Part shown: positions 26,580 to 34,753 of the stretch, piece by piece | Numbering within the stretch: the stretch's first letter is position 1 | Layout: the number at the start of each line of letters is the position of its first letter | Assembly (NCBI GenBank): GCA_903864275.1 | Contig: CAIPFE010000022.1 | Span: forward strand, 1 to 64,000 | DNA length: 64,000 nucleotides | Origin: an uncultured Mucilaginibacter sp. | GTDB lineage: Bacteria > Bacteroidota > Bacteroidia > Sphingobacteriales > Sphingobacteriaceae | Direction: 5' to 3' | The notes under the pieces: model-generated | The model's input: only the letters and a program-made list of their open reading frames with translations | Databases searched by the model: none | What the model was told of the DNA's origin: nothing | Position numbers and translations under genes: made by a program

Positions 26580-26591
26580 AAAACCGGTTTT
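26580..26591. promoter_or_regulatory. LacI-family operator (GH130 promoter, site 1)
   Basis: Perfect palindrome AAAACCGGTTTT, 58 bp upstream of the GH130 start. An identical core lies 38 bp away at 26618. Confidence 0.7.
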
Positions 26592-26617
26592 ATGAATTAT
26601 TGACAATAATAGGCAAT

Positions 26618-26629
26618 AAAACCGGTTTT
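26618..26629. promoter_or_regulatory. LacI-family operator (GH130 promoter, site 2)
   Basis: AAAACCGGTTTT, followed by GCAAAT exactly as at 29133-29150. The extended identity supports a shared regulator. Confidence 0.72.
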
Positions 26630-26718
26630 GCAAATTTATTCTAAAAAACTTTTTCAGGGTATCAATAACAATTTGGTCGAGGCTGGAGGTACACCTTAAA
26701 TAATACATAAAAAGGAGT

Positions 26719-27948
26719 TTAATGTTTCACTTTATACAATTTATAGCCAAACAGAAAAATTACGGCATAACATACAATTGGCAAGTAATAAGCTTTAGCC
26801 ACATCATGATTTGCAACCTGACCCATTATTAAAGGAAAAAAAGCCCCGCCCACAACGCCCATCGCTATAAATGACGATGCCCTTTGGGTGTGTGTCCCCA
26901 GGTTTTTTAAGCCAAGACTAAAAATTGTTGGAAACATAATACTGAAGAAAAAGTTGATCATCATCAGCGCAATATATGACGGCCAGCCGAAGCCCTGCGC
27001 TACGATCAGGCACATGAGGATACTGCCAGACGCAAAGCAGGCCAGTAATTTGTTGGGTGCGATGAACTTCATCAGATATGTGCCGGTAAAACGGCCCGCC
27101 ATCATCATAGCCATAAAAATACTCATATACCTCCCTGCTGACAGGTTACTAAAGCCCATTATCTCGTGCCCGTAGTTAATAAAAAACGCCCAGGTACCTG
27201 CCTGCGCGGCTACGTTAAAAAACTGTGCTACTACGGCCCATACAAAATGCCTGTGCTGATACAGCTTTTTCCCGGGCGCCACATCCACGTTAACCGCCTC
27301 GGGATCAACTTCGGCTATAGCAACGTGCGGGTCGTTTAATACAGGTACCCTGAGAAATAAAAAAGCAACGATAAGCAGGACCAGTACACCACCAATACTG
27401 ACATACAGGTATTTAACAGCGTTAAGATCAGGCGTGTTTCCGGCGACGACACCAAAAAGAAACCAGGATGCAATAAAAGGCCCGGCAGTAGCACCTAAAG
27501 CATTGAATGATTGTGCAAAATTAATACGCCGGTCACTCGTCCGCTGATCGCCCAATGCAGCCGCAAATGGGTGTGCCACCGTTTCAAGGGTTGCCATTCC
27601 GCAGCCCATAACAAACAACGCGATCCTGAAAAATCCAAATGACCCCGCGTTTGCCGCCGGCACAAACAGGAAGGTGCCAATAGCAAATAAAGACAAGCCG
27701 AGAAGCACACCTGGTTTATATCCGAATTTCTTTAAAAAGTAACCGGCCGGGATACTCATCACAAAGTAGGCGCCAAAAACCGAAAGCTGGATGAGCCCCG
27801 ATTGTGATTTTGAAACATTCAATGCGCCCTGGAAATACTTGTTTAGCACATCGCTCATGGCATGTAATACGCCCCACATCAAAAATAATGAGGTTACGAA
27901 AATAAAGTTGACAACGAACTTTTTGTCGATAAAGGCTGCTTTTTGCAT
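26719..27948 (-). CDS. Sugar MFS transporter, FHS (FucP-like) family
   Basis: 409 aa with about 12 membrane helices. FHS-type motifs include MWGVLHAMSDVLNKYFQ in helix 1, GLIQLSVFGAYFVMSIPAGYFLKKFGYKPGVLLGL, and GCGMATLETVAHPFAAALGD. It imports a mono- or disaccharide with protons through the inner membrane. It forms an operon with the ROK kinase upstream (11-bp gap), which would phosphorylate the incoming sugar. The exact sugar is not readable; mannose or glucose would fit the GH130. Confidence 0.88.
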   Translation of the reverse strand: MQKAAFIDKKFVVNFIFVTSLFLMWGVLHAMSDVLNKYFQGALNVSKSQSGLIQLSVFGAYFVMSIPAGYFLKKFGYKPGVLLGLSLFAIGTFLFVPAANAGSFGFFRIALFVMGCGMATLETVAHPFAAALGDQRTSDRRINFAQSFNALGATAGPFIASWFLFGVVAGNTPDLNAVKYLYVSIGGVLVLLIVAFLFLRVPVLNDPHVAIAEVDPEAVNVDVAPGKKLYQHRHFVWAVVAQFFNVAAQAGTWAFFINYGHEIMGFSNLSAGRYMSIFMAMMMAGRFTGTYLMKFIAPNKLLACFASGSILMCLIVAQGFGWPSYIALMMINFFFSIMFPTIFSLGLKNLGTHTQRASSFIAMGVVGGAFFPLIMGQVANHDVAKAYYLPIVCYAVIFLFGYKLYKVKH

Positions 27949-27959
27949 AATATATTGAG

Positions 27960-28871
27960 CTATAAAGGGTTTACAGAATTAAATAGCGCCTGGCTGCCTG
28001 AATGGTCAAACGTGGCCGCAGCCCCTATCAGCGGCGCATTTTCGCCAAGCTGAGCTAACTTAATGGGCAAGGGATGCAAAGCTTTGGTCAGTTCGGGAAG
28101 GAAGAACCCCGACGCTTTTGCAATGTTGCCGCAAATGATCAACACCTCGGGCTTAAGCTGCCCAACCGGTTTTTTAAGAAAATCAGCCATATTAACGGCA
28201 AATTCTTTAAATATATCCTGCGCAACTTTACTTTTTTTCGCTATTAGCGAAAGCTCCTTAACCCCGCCGGTTAAAACAATGCCAGTTAGTTCCTTATAGC
28301 GCCTCAAAAACCACCGCGTTGACAGATAATCGTCCGCTATCGAATCCTTATAGGGCTCACTTCCCAGGTTAATGTCTTTTGTGATCTTATTTTCGCTGTA
28401 TGCAGATCCAAATCCTGTGCCCAGGGTTACACCGATCACCTTATCAAATTCTTTACCTGCGCCGGCCAACACTTCCCCGGCAATAGTAGATTCGGCATCG
28501 TTACGGAACCTGATCATCTGCGGGTCGAGTTTTAGAAGGCCGGCCAGCATTTCCTTAATGTTCAATCCATATAAAGCCTCATATTTGTCGAGCCCTTTTA
28601 TATAGGAAATGCCTTTTTCGTAATCGAAAGGCCCTGGCATTGCAACGCTCAACCCTGTGACCGGTTGTCCTGAGTTCTTAAGCACATGTTTAAAAGCGCT
28701 TCCCCATGAAGTTAGTATGTCATCTGCTGACCCTTTACTTAAAACTTCCTCTCTTATTACGCTTCCTTCCTGAATAGTGCAGGTATTTACAATATAAATA
28801 CCTGTTGATATATGCGAGCCGCCTATATCAGCAGTCAGAATACAGGAGGATGACCGATTATTAGTGGGCAT
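27960..28871 (-). CDS. ROK-family sugar kinase (glucokinase/hexokinase-like)
   Basis: 303 aa. ATP-binding phosphate motif ADIGGSHISTGI (14-25). Catalytic region with GLDKYEALYGLNIKEML and FRNDAESTIAGEVLAGAGK. GVTLGTGFGSAYSENK follows. The zinc-binding CxCGxxGCxE motif of many ROK proteins is missing, replaced by a stretch around YLSTRWFLRRYKEL. The enzyme likely phosphorylates the sugar imported by the adjacent FHS transporter. It has no HTH, so it is a kinase and not a repressor. It faces an operator at 29133. Confidence 0.87.
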   Translation of the reverse strand: MPTNNRSSSCILTADIGGSHISTGIYIVNTCTIQEGSVIREEVLSKGSADDILTSWGSAFKHVLKNSGQPVTGLSVAMPGPFDYEKGISYIKGLDKYEALYGLNIKEMLAGLLKLDPQMIRFRNDAESTIAGEVLAGAGKEFDKVIGVTLGTGFGSAYSENKITKDINLGSEPYKDSIADDYLSTRWFLRRYKELTGIVLTGGVKELSLIAKKSKVAQDIFKEFAVNMADFLKKPVGQLKPEVLIICGNIAKASGFFLPELTKALHPLPIKLAQLGENAPLIGAAATFDHSGSQALFNSVNPL

Positions 28872-29392
28872 TATTTTTATTTTGTTTGTAGTCCGTCTAT
28901 TTTTTTCACGGGTAGAAATCTGGTCCCGCAGGTATTAAATGTGCACCGCAAAAAAAGTCGCTCACGACCGATCCCATGGATATTGGGCAGGATATGAAGT
29001 CTGACCCGTTATTTTCAGGAAAAACAGCTCTTATTTATTAACAGGACAAATAATTGGTTTATAAAGCGCTAAGTGTTCAAACAAAGCCCCGGAAAATCTA
29101 ATTTCTTTTCCCGGTCTGCAATGATAATTAATAAAACCGGTTTTGCAAATAGAAAATGATATATTTGTGAATCAAGAACCAGGAGCCGGGAAGCAAGCGT
29201 CAGGAATCAAGATAAAAAAATAAAAGCTGGTCAATTTTACTGTAGTCCAAAGAGATGAGCTGTGTAATTTTTATCACTATTTTTCGTGATCCTTGGTTCG
29301 CATCATTTATTAAAATACATTTAACGCTGTTTTATAAAATGAACATGCTTTGCATTTTGTAACCATAACAATACCACGGGCAATTAAATTAA
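28872..29392. other. Divergent regulatory region, ROK kinase / lacI
   Basis: 520 bp, no gene. It contains the operator at 29133-29144 and a low-complexity AGAACCAGGAGCC / CAGGAATCAAGA stretch (29170-29212). It is likely the bidirectional promoter region. Confidence 0.55.
29133..29144. promoter_or_regulatory. LacI-family operator (ROK/lacI divergent region)
   Basis: AAAACCGGTTTT followed by GCAAAT, identical to the site at 26618. It is a third copy of this palindrome within 3 kb, with none seen elsewhere in the window. Confidence 0.7.
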
Positions 29393-30412
29393 ATGAGTAA
29401 AAAATTATCAATCAACGATATAGCTAACGAACTACACGTTGCAAAATCTACCGTTTCGTTTATTTTGAATGGGAAAGCAAAGGAAAAGAGAATAAGTGAT
29501 GAACTGACGGAAAGGGTTTTGAAGTTTGTACAGGAAAAAGGATTTCAGCCTAACTATCTCGCTAAAAGCTTAAGCACCGGCAAAACAAAAATGATATGCT
29601 TGATGGTCGAAAAAATATCCGACTATTTCTTTTCACATATCGCCTTTCATTTAGAAGCGCTGGCATACAAAAATGGCTATAAGATAATTTACTGCAGCAC
29701 TGAAAATAATCCTGAAAAAACGAGGCAATTAATTGCTCTGCTACGGGCACGCCATGTTGATGGCTATATTATCACCCCGCCCGCCGGGGTTGAGCCCGAA
29801 ATTAAAGCGTTGATAGCCGGTAATTTACCCGTCGTATTATTTGACCGTTATCTGCCAACCGTGCCAACTGACTATGTGGGATTAGATAATTATGCAGGGA
29901 CATTTGATGCTACAGAACTTTTAATAAAAACTTCCGCTAAAAAAATCGCACTATTTACCCTGGCCTCCGCTCAAACCCAGATGGAGGAAAGGCAATCGGG
30001 TTACCTGGCTGCCATAAAAAAACATAACCTGAAGCCTTTGATCTTCAAAATACCTTTTGAGAACGACACCGAAACAACCATTAAACAATCTATTCAATTT
30101 ATCAGCGACCATCCGGGGATAGACGCTATCATATTTGCGACCAACTACCTGGCGCTAAGCGGAATAAAAGCCATCAACGAATCGGGCCTCAATATCCCCG
30201 GGGATATTTCTGTAATAGCATTTGACGACCACGATGTATTTAATATTTATAACCCTTCGATCAGCGCTGTGGCACAACCGTTGGATGAAATGGCGAAGCA
30301 GTTGTTCAAAACACTTTTGGATAAATTGGAAAACAAAGTGCGTTTAAAAGACCTGACGAAAGTAATTATCCAGCCCGAATTGATTTTAAGAGGCTCGACC
30401 AAAGTGGTGTAA
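29393..30412 (+). CDS. LacI-family transcriptional regulator of the PUL
   Basis: 339 aa. N-terminal HTH: INDIANELHVAKSTVSFILNGKAKEKRISDEL (7-38), with hinge LTERVLKFVQEKGFQPNYLAKSL. Then comes a periplasmic-binding-protein-like sugar sensor (KMICLMVEKISDYFF, GLDNYAGTFDATELL, SVIAFDDHDVFNIYNPSISAVAQP). It is transcribed away from the ROK-MFS-GH130-susCD genes and is their likely regulator via AAAACCGGTTTT, a typical LacI-type palindrome with a central CG. Confidence 0.92.
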   Translation: MSKKLSINDIANELHVAKSTVSFILNGKAKEKRISDELTERVLKFVQEKGFQPNYLAKSLSTGKTKMICLMVEKISDYFFSHIAFHLEALAYKNGYKIIYCSTENNPEKTRQLIALLRARHVDGYIITPPAGVEPEIKALIAGNLPVVLFDRYLPTVPTDYVGLDNYAGTFDATELLIKTSAKKIALFTLASAQTQMEERQSGYLAAIKKHNLKPLIFKIPFENDTETTIKQSIQFISDHPGIDAIIFATNYLALSGIKAINESGLNIPGDISVIAFDDHDVFNIYNPSISAVAQPLDEMAKQLFKTLLDKLENKVRLKDLTKVIIQPELILRGSTKVV

Positions 30413-30565
30413 ATTAATTTCCGGTAAACCAACTTACGAACTGTATTATAGTGGTGTACCTTGTTTATAAAACGGAAGTGTTTCTGCTTCAAAATACACC
30501 TGGTACTTTTTTTCAGGTCATTACGGTGTTAGGCACTTATCCCTAACCGCTGATCTCTACGCCCG

Positions 30566-30638
30566 TTAGCGTTCACTTCGCAACAAGACGGGCAATTTTA
30601 AATACGTTAACGGATGAAAATCAGTTAGTTGACTTTTG
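30566..30638 (-). repeat. Dispersed repeat copy R3 (reverse orientation)
   Basis: GCGTTCACTTCGCAACAAG, then ACGTTAACGGATGAAAATCAG and TTAGTTGACTTTTGAG, the reverse complement of the repeat clustered at 31551-32255. Confidence 0.65.
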
Positions 30639-30652
30639 AGAATATCCAAAAT

Positions 30653-30988
30653 ATGCAAGATTATATAGCAAAACTCCGGACAATATGGAGGTATATCTAT
30701 GTATTGGCCTTTATTGCGTTTCTTTGTCATACGCTGTATTCTCATTTTGCCGGTGAAAAGATGATGCTTAAATTGAGATTTAATGGAATTGTTGAAAAAG
30801 TCGAGTATGATAGACAATCAGTACCGACTGTAACTATAAACGGCAAAATCTACTATTTGGGTTCTACAAGTTGGGGGTTTAACCACTTAATATCTAAAGG
30901 AGATTCGCTTTTAAAGGACAGTGGAAATATGACAGTCAAACTAATAAAGAATAAAAATGGAAAGGTTATCATATTCGATGGAAAATAA
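30653..30988 (+). CDS. Small membrane-anchored protein, unknown function
   Basis: 111 aa from the ATG at 30653; the frame can be extended to a TTG at 30629. One hydrophobic segment (roughly IYVLAFIAFLCHTLYSHF) is followed by a polar domain with FNGIVEKVEYDRQSVPTVTINGKIYYLG and GDSLLKDSGNMTVKLIKNKNG, an OB- or small-beta-like pattern typical of Bacteroidota membrane-anchored proteins. It overlaps the downstream lipoprotein gene by 11 bp, so the two form an operon. Confidence 0.65.
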   Translation: MQDYIAKLRTIWRYIYVLAFIAFLCHTLYSHFAGEKMMLKLRFNGIVEKVEYDRQSVPTVTINGKIYYLGSTSWGFNHLISKGDSLLKDSGNMTVKLIKNKNGKVIIFDGK

Positions 30989-31448
30989 ATTGAAATTTAT
31001 AAAGAGGCATACCATTTATGTTATGGCGGTTACTCTTATAGTCTTTTTTCAGGGTTGCCATTTTACAACAGGGTATATAAACAAAGAAGAGGACCAGGTT
31101 GACGGTAAAAGCTTTTTAAACAGGTTTTACAATTCTATAAAGACTTATAATTACAGTGATATAGATAAATTAACGAGCGATACCCTAAGAAAGGTGATGG
31201 GCGGCGATAGTTTATCTAAAATGTGTAGCCGTATTAGTCATAAGATCGGCTCTTTTAAAACTTATACCATAACAGAGTTTTTCATTAAAAGGGAAGAAGG
31301 TAAATCTTTAGTAGTAACTTATTCATATAAACTTAAGGTTGTTTATGAAAAAGGCGCAACCGATGAATTTCTTAGATTAAGAAAACAAGACCAACTTCCA
31401 ATAAAACTAATTTCTTACAAAGTTTACTCTGATTTATTAACCCATTGA
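30978..31448 (+). CDS. Lipoprotein, DUF4019-like, unknown function
   Basis: 156 aa from the ATG at 30978 (MENKLKFIKRHT). Hydrophobic segment with lipobox FFQGC. The mature domain has SFLNRFYNSIKTYNYSDIDKL, GDSLSKMCSRISHKIGSFKTY and a strand-rich end (VVTYSYKLKVVYEKGATDEF), reminiscent of small NTF2/DUF4019-like folds. The partner upstream overlaps it. A possible envelope pair, function unknown. Confidence 0.68.
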   Translation: MENKLKFIKRHTIYVMAVTLIVFFQGCHFTTGYINKEEDQVDGKSFLNRFYNSIKTYNYSDIDKLTSDTLRKVMGGDSLSKMCSRISHKIGSFKTYTITEFFIKREEGKSLVVTYSYKLKVVYEKGATDEFLRLRKQDQLPIKLISYKVYSDLLTH

Positions 31449-32335
31449 CATGGTGCCGATAGTAGTGTGACAAAATCTCGTGCGTTGTCCGGCGCCTCAT
31501 GTGTTTGGTTAGCAAGTTGCCAGCGTTCCTTTGGCACACGTTTTAATATCTACAAAAATCAACCAATTGATTTTCAGTCGTTAACGCATTTAAAACTGTG
31601 CATGTTGTTGCGAAGTGAACGCTTGTGGGACTGAGATTAGAGGTTGGAGATTAGTCTGAAAGAGGAAAAAGGGCATCCATTTTTCCGCCGCCGCAAGGTG
31701 TTTTTGCGAAGTCCTCGTTTTTGCACATTTTGGATATTCGCAAAAATCAACTAATTGAGTTTCAGGCATTAACGAACCTAAAATTGCGTGTGCTGTTGCG
31801 AAGTGAACGCGAACATGAATGAGTGGCAGTGCCAGGATGTACGGCCAGTGGCTAATGGTTGATTTTCAACCCTTAGTGTATTCAATCTGTTTTTTTGCCT
31901 TTTTGCATTTTTTTCCAATTTTTGAGATTTATAAAAATACAATTTCTTGATTTTCAAGCGTTCATATATTTATAATTGCCTGTGCCGTTGCGAAGTGAAC
32001 GCTGTTTTGAACGCCTTTGTGTATCGGACAGGTCGTGGTAGAGATCAGTAATTAGAGGTTAGAGATTAGGCCGAAGGAGAAAGGCAAAAGGAGAAAGGCA
32101 AAAGGAGGTTATTTTTTGTCCCAGCAATGGTGTTTTTGCGAAACACCCGTTTTTGCACATTTTGGATATTTGCAAAAATCAACTAACTGATTTACAGGCG
32201 TTAACATATTTAAAATTACCCGTGCTGTTGCGAAGTGAACGCGAACATGAACGCTTGTATAGCGTTTTGCCCTGAAAAAAGAGGCCCTTTGCCGATTAGT
32301 CCTGCAATGGGTTTACACTTGCCGAAACGTACAAA
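31449..32335. repeat. Intergenic cluster of four dispersed repeats (R4-R7)
   Basis: No gene in 890 bp. Four direct copies of an ~85-nt repeat: 31551-31628, 31740-31818, 31931-32015 and 32171-32255. The core TTGCGAAGTGAACGC is at 31608, 31796, 31988 and 32228. Upstream of each core is CAAAAATCAAC..A..TGATTTTCAG, whose halves pair, then GGCGTTAACG. Two copies are followed by GAGATTAGAGGTTRGAGATTAG. The period is 188, 192 and 240 bp. Confidence 0.8.
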
Positions 32336-32791
32336 TTATTTTGCTTTATCACTGTTGATATAGTCGAAAAGCCATTCTTTAATAACCCTCTCCCAAAAAT
32401 GAACACAATGCTCATAACACTCCAGTTGAGGCCCAAGTCCCTCGTGCGTAAAAATCAACGTGGTTTCTTGTCCTTTAGGAGTTATCTCAAAAATCATTTT
32501 TGTGCCTGTCCACTCCTCCTTATTTTCTTTTATCCAGGTAAGCTTGCTGTCGGTTACCAGCCACACCACTTTTTTATCGGGTATAACCTCAATTAATTTA
32601 TGTTTTGAATAGTGAACGTCGCCATGCCTGAGTATAAATTCATCATCAAGCTTTGAGCTTTTGCCTTCAAATTCGGTGCTCGCTCCGCCAACATGTTTCA
32701 GCCACCATTTTGGTACATCATTGATGCGGTTGAAAACATCTTCCGCGCTTGCAGCAACTTCTATGCTTGTACTATAGCTTTGCATTTTCAT
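32336..32791 (-). CDS. SRPBCC (AHSA1/START-like) domain protein
   Basis: 151 aa. SRPBCC pattern: STSIEVAASAEDVFNRINDVPKWWLKHVGG, KVVWLVTDSKLTWIKENKEEWTGTKMIFEI, TLIFTHEGLGPQLECYEHCVHFW. Members bind hydrophobic ligands or act as co-chaperones; no ligand is implied here. It overlaps the VOC gene upstream by ATGA and belongs to a run of three such genes with SRPBCC at 33336. Confidence 0.85.
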   Translation of the reverse strand: MKMQSYSTSIEVAASAEDVFNRINDVPKWWLKHVGGASTEFEGKSSKLDDEFILRHGDVHYSKHKLIEVIPDKKVVWLVTDSKLTWIKENKEEWTGTKMIFEITPKGQETTLIFTHEGLGPQLECYEHCVHFWERVIKEWLFDYINSDKAK

Positions 32792-33228
32792 TTTTCTTTT
32801 AGTTTAACGGCCTCTTTTACTTTTGCCACATCCGGGCCTGCCCCCACCCCCTCATAAAATGACATGTCTTCGTCGATTCCCACGAGCCGCAGCACTTGCC
32901 CGCCCGGGGCCTGGAAGTAAAGATGGGGATCTGGTATATCAAGCTTCCTGACACCGAAACCGAGTATTTTATGCTTCATTTCTTCCACGTTGTCTGATTT
33001 TATCTCCAGCCAGATCGATCGTGCTGTTCGTAAAAACTCGCTCTCATCTGCTACATCCCCATAGAGAAAGCCGATATAGAAGTTTTCTCCCAGGCGAAGG
33101 AAGTCCCTGTCATCCTCCGCTTTCGTGATTTTGCCACCGAGCACATCGCAATAAAATTTGCGTATCGCGTCCCTGTCTTTCCGCGGCACTATAACCGACG
33201 AATGATTTCCAAAAATTACGTTTGCCAT
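32788..33228 (-). CDS. VOC/glyoxalase-family protein
   Basis: 146 aa from the ATG at 33228 (MANVIFGNHSSVIVPRKDR); the frame extends to 33339 but those residues look like leader. VOC strand order: SSVIVPRKDRDAIRKFYCDVLGGK, ENFYIGFLYGD, SIWLEIKSDNVEEMKHKIL, LYFQAPGGQVLRLVG. Possible dioxygenase or antibiotic-binding fold. Its stop overlaps the next gene by 4 bp. Confidence 0.82.
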   Translation of the reverse strand: MANVIFGNHSSVIVPRKDRDAIRKFYCDVLGGKITKAEDDRDFLRLGENFYIGFLYGDVADESEFLRTARSIWLEIKSDNVEEMKHKILGFGVRKLDIPDPHLYFQAPGGQVLRLVGIDEDMSFYEGVGAGPDVAKVKEAVKLKEK

Positions 33229-33335
33229 GATTGTTTTCAATTTTGTTTTCTGTAATAGTGTGGCCTCCTGAGCATACGCTGCGATTGTCTCAAAAACCAT
33301 CTTTGTGATTACACGCCAATACTTATTATTCCTTT

Positions 33336-34034
33336 TCAATTAATCGACGTTTTACTGACAAAGTTCTGTAAGTGTTCCAATAGCCCCGGTTCGTTATTCA
33401 GCAGCATATAATAATCGCCTTTGGGCTTTTCCACTTCGCCGTTAAATGCTTGAACCGAGTAAGCCGAAAGCACCTGCTCCACCCTGGTTTGCTTTACATC
33501 CAGCACCAGCAGGTCGCCGTTCATTTCCGTCGATAACTGGTCCCGGGTATATATCTTACCTTTGCATACCTTGCCGTCGCTCTCCAGCCAGGCGTGGATA
33601 CCAGCGCCCGGCAAACCCTGCTCTTTTTCCAAATATCCAAACAGGCTTTCCCGAAAGTAAAAGTTCCAGCCATTTGTACAGTCATTAAAACATTCCTTAT
33701 CCGGCCTTAGCCCTTCATGCGTTATATCGATGACGGTTTGGTCGTCCGCGCTGCCAAACTGGAAGATGAGCCGGGTGCCTTTCCACTCTTTTGGGTCTTT
33801 CAGCAGGTCAAGGTAGCAATCAGTCGCCGCCCATACAATGCGGTCGCGACTTAGTTCCGACACCCTGAACTCTCCCCACGTCTTGCCGAAATGAACTGTG
33901 AACTGATCTCCCAGTTTTTTTGCAGTGCCATCCACTTCCTGAGCCCACCAGCCCGGTACATTGCTAATGGCGTTGATGGCCTGTTCAGCGGTCGTATTGA
34001 CCTTTAGCTGAACATGATAATCAAGTTTATCCAT
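33336..34034 (-). CDS. SRPBCC-domain protein with C-terminal extension
   Basis: 232 aa. Residues 1-145 are an SRPBCC/AHSA1 domain (DYHVQLKVNTTAEQAINAISNVPGWWAQEV, VWAATDCYLDLLKDPKEWKGTRLIFQF, THEGLRPDKECFNDCTNGW). Residues about 150-232 add a region with GIHAWLESDGKVCKGKIYTRDQLS and VLDVKQTRVEQVLSAYSV that I do not recognise. Likely co-transcribed with 32336 and 32788. Confidence 0.82.
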   Translation of the reverse strand: MDKLDYHVQLKVNTTAEQAINAISNVPGWWAQEVDGTAKKLGDQFTVHFGKTWGEFRVSELSRDRIVWAATDCYLDLLKDPKEWKGTRLIFQFGSADDQTVIDITHEGLRPDKECFNDCTNGWNFYFRESLFGYLEKEQGLPGAGIHAWLESDGKVCKGKIYTRDQLSTEMNGDLLVLDVKQTRVEQVLSAYSVQAFNGEVEKPKGDYYMLLNNEPGLLEHLQNFVSKTSIN

Positions 34035-34107
34035 AAAATTGAGTTGTTAATTAAAATTTCCATTTGCTCCAGCCATACATCTCAGCCGACTGATTTCAAA
34101 ATCTTTT

Positions 34108-34542
34108 TTATTGAGGAACGCCGATGTGTTCGGTTAATAGCTGAAGTAAACTTCCTTTGAAATGTTCGTTCCAGCCTGCTTCGCATGCGCCGAAACATTC
34201 CACCTGCGGTACAAGGCCGATATGCGTCATGGTAACCTGTGTCTCATCGCCCAAAGGTGTAATTTCAAACATAACGGTGGTGCCGTTCCACTCGGTTTTG
34301 TCTTTCAGCCAGTGCAGGTAGCAATCTGTTACGTTCCATGCGATTTTTTTGGCGGGTACGCTTTCGGTAACTTTAAAGCTTACAAATGTTTCGCCGAAAC
34401 GGACGGTAAAAACGTCATTTAATTTTTCGGCGCTGCCTTCAAAGTTTTTTGCCCACCATTGATTAACCTGGTTGATGGCTTCGAACGCCTCGGTCGGCGT
34501 AAAGTCTGCAGCTATGCTGCTCTGATAATTTTGCTGATTCAT
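34108..34542 (-). CDS. SRPBCC-domain protein, paralogue of the one at 62178
   Basis: 144 aa. MNQQNYQSSIAADFTPTEAFEAINQV at the N-terminus, WNVTDCYLHWLKDKTEWNGTTVMFEI in the middle and TMTHIGLVPQVECFGACEAGWNEHFKGSLLQLL at the end. About 85-90 percent identical by eye to the protein encoded at 62178-62615, a recent duplication. Its upstream DNA carries the same tandem operators as the second locus, but the regulator gene is missing here, so the distant ArsR-type protein (62651) may control it. Confidence 0.88.
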   Translation of the reverse strand: MNQQNYQSSIAADFTPTEAFEAINQVNQWWAKNFEGSAEKLNDVFTVRFGETFVSFKVTESVPAKKIAWNVTDCYLHWLKDKTEWNGTTVMFEITPLGDETQVTMTHIGLVPQVECFGACEAGWNEHFKGSLLQLLTEHIGVPQ

Positions 34543-34641
34543 TTTATTGATTTTTAAGTGTGTTTTGTGAAAAATTCTTTAATCTGGTAACTTGTTCTTT
34601 GATAGATTTCTGGCTTTTGCTTATATGTATTGTCATAATGA

Positions 34642-34685
34642 GTAACTTTAAAGTTACTCAAATGTATACGTAACTTTTGAGTTAC
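34642..34685. promoter_or_regulatory. Tandem ArsR-type operators, first locus
   Basis: GTAACTTTAAAGTTAC (34642-34657, perfect palindrome, extendable to 18 bp) and GTAACTTTTGAGTTAC (34670-34685), 28 bp apart centre to centre. The same pair with the same spacing lies at 63413-63456 before the second SRPBCC/ArsR locus. Confidence 0.72.
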
Positions 34686-34753
34686 GCAAATTTTTTTCAA
34701 AAAAATTTTATGCCGTACTCAAAGCCTTGGTTAAAAGGAGTTTATGTACCCTG

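Noticed and set aside
31551-32255. Spaced repeats as a possible CRISPR array
   Set aside because: Repeats are ~85 nt, diverged, with unequal spacing of 188-240 bp and no cas genes, and copies occur elsewhere in both orientations.
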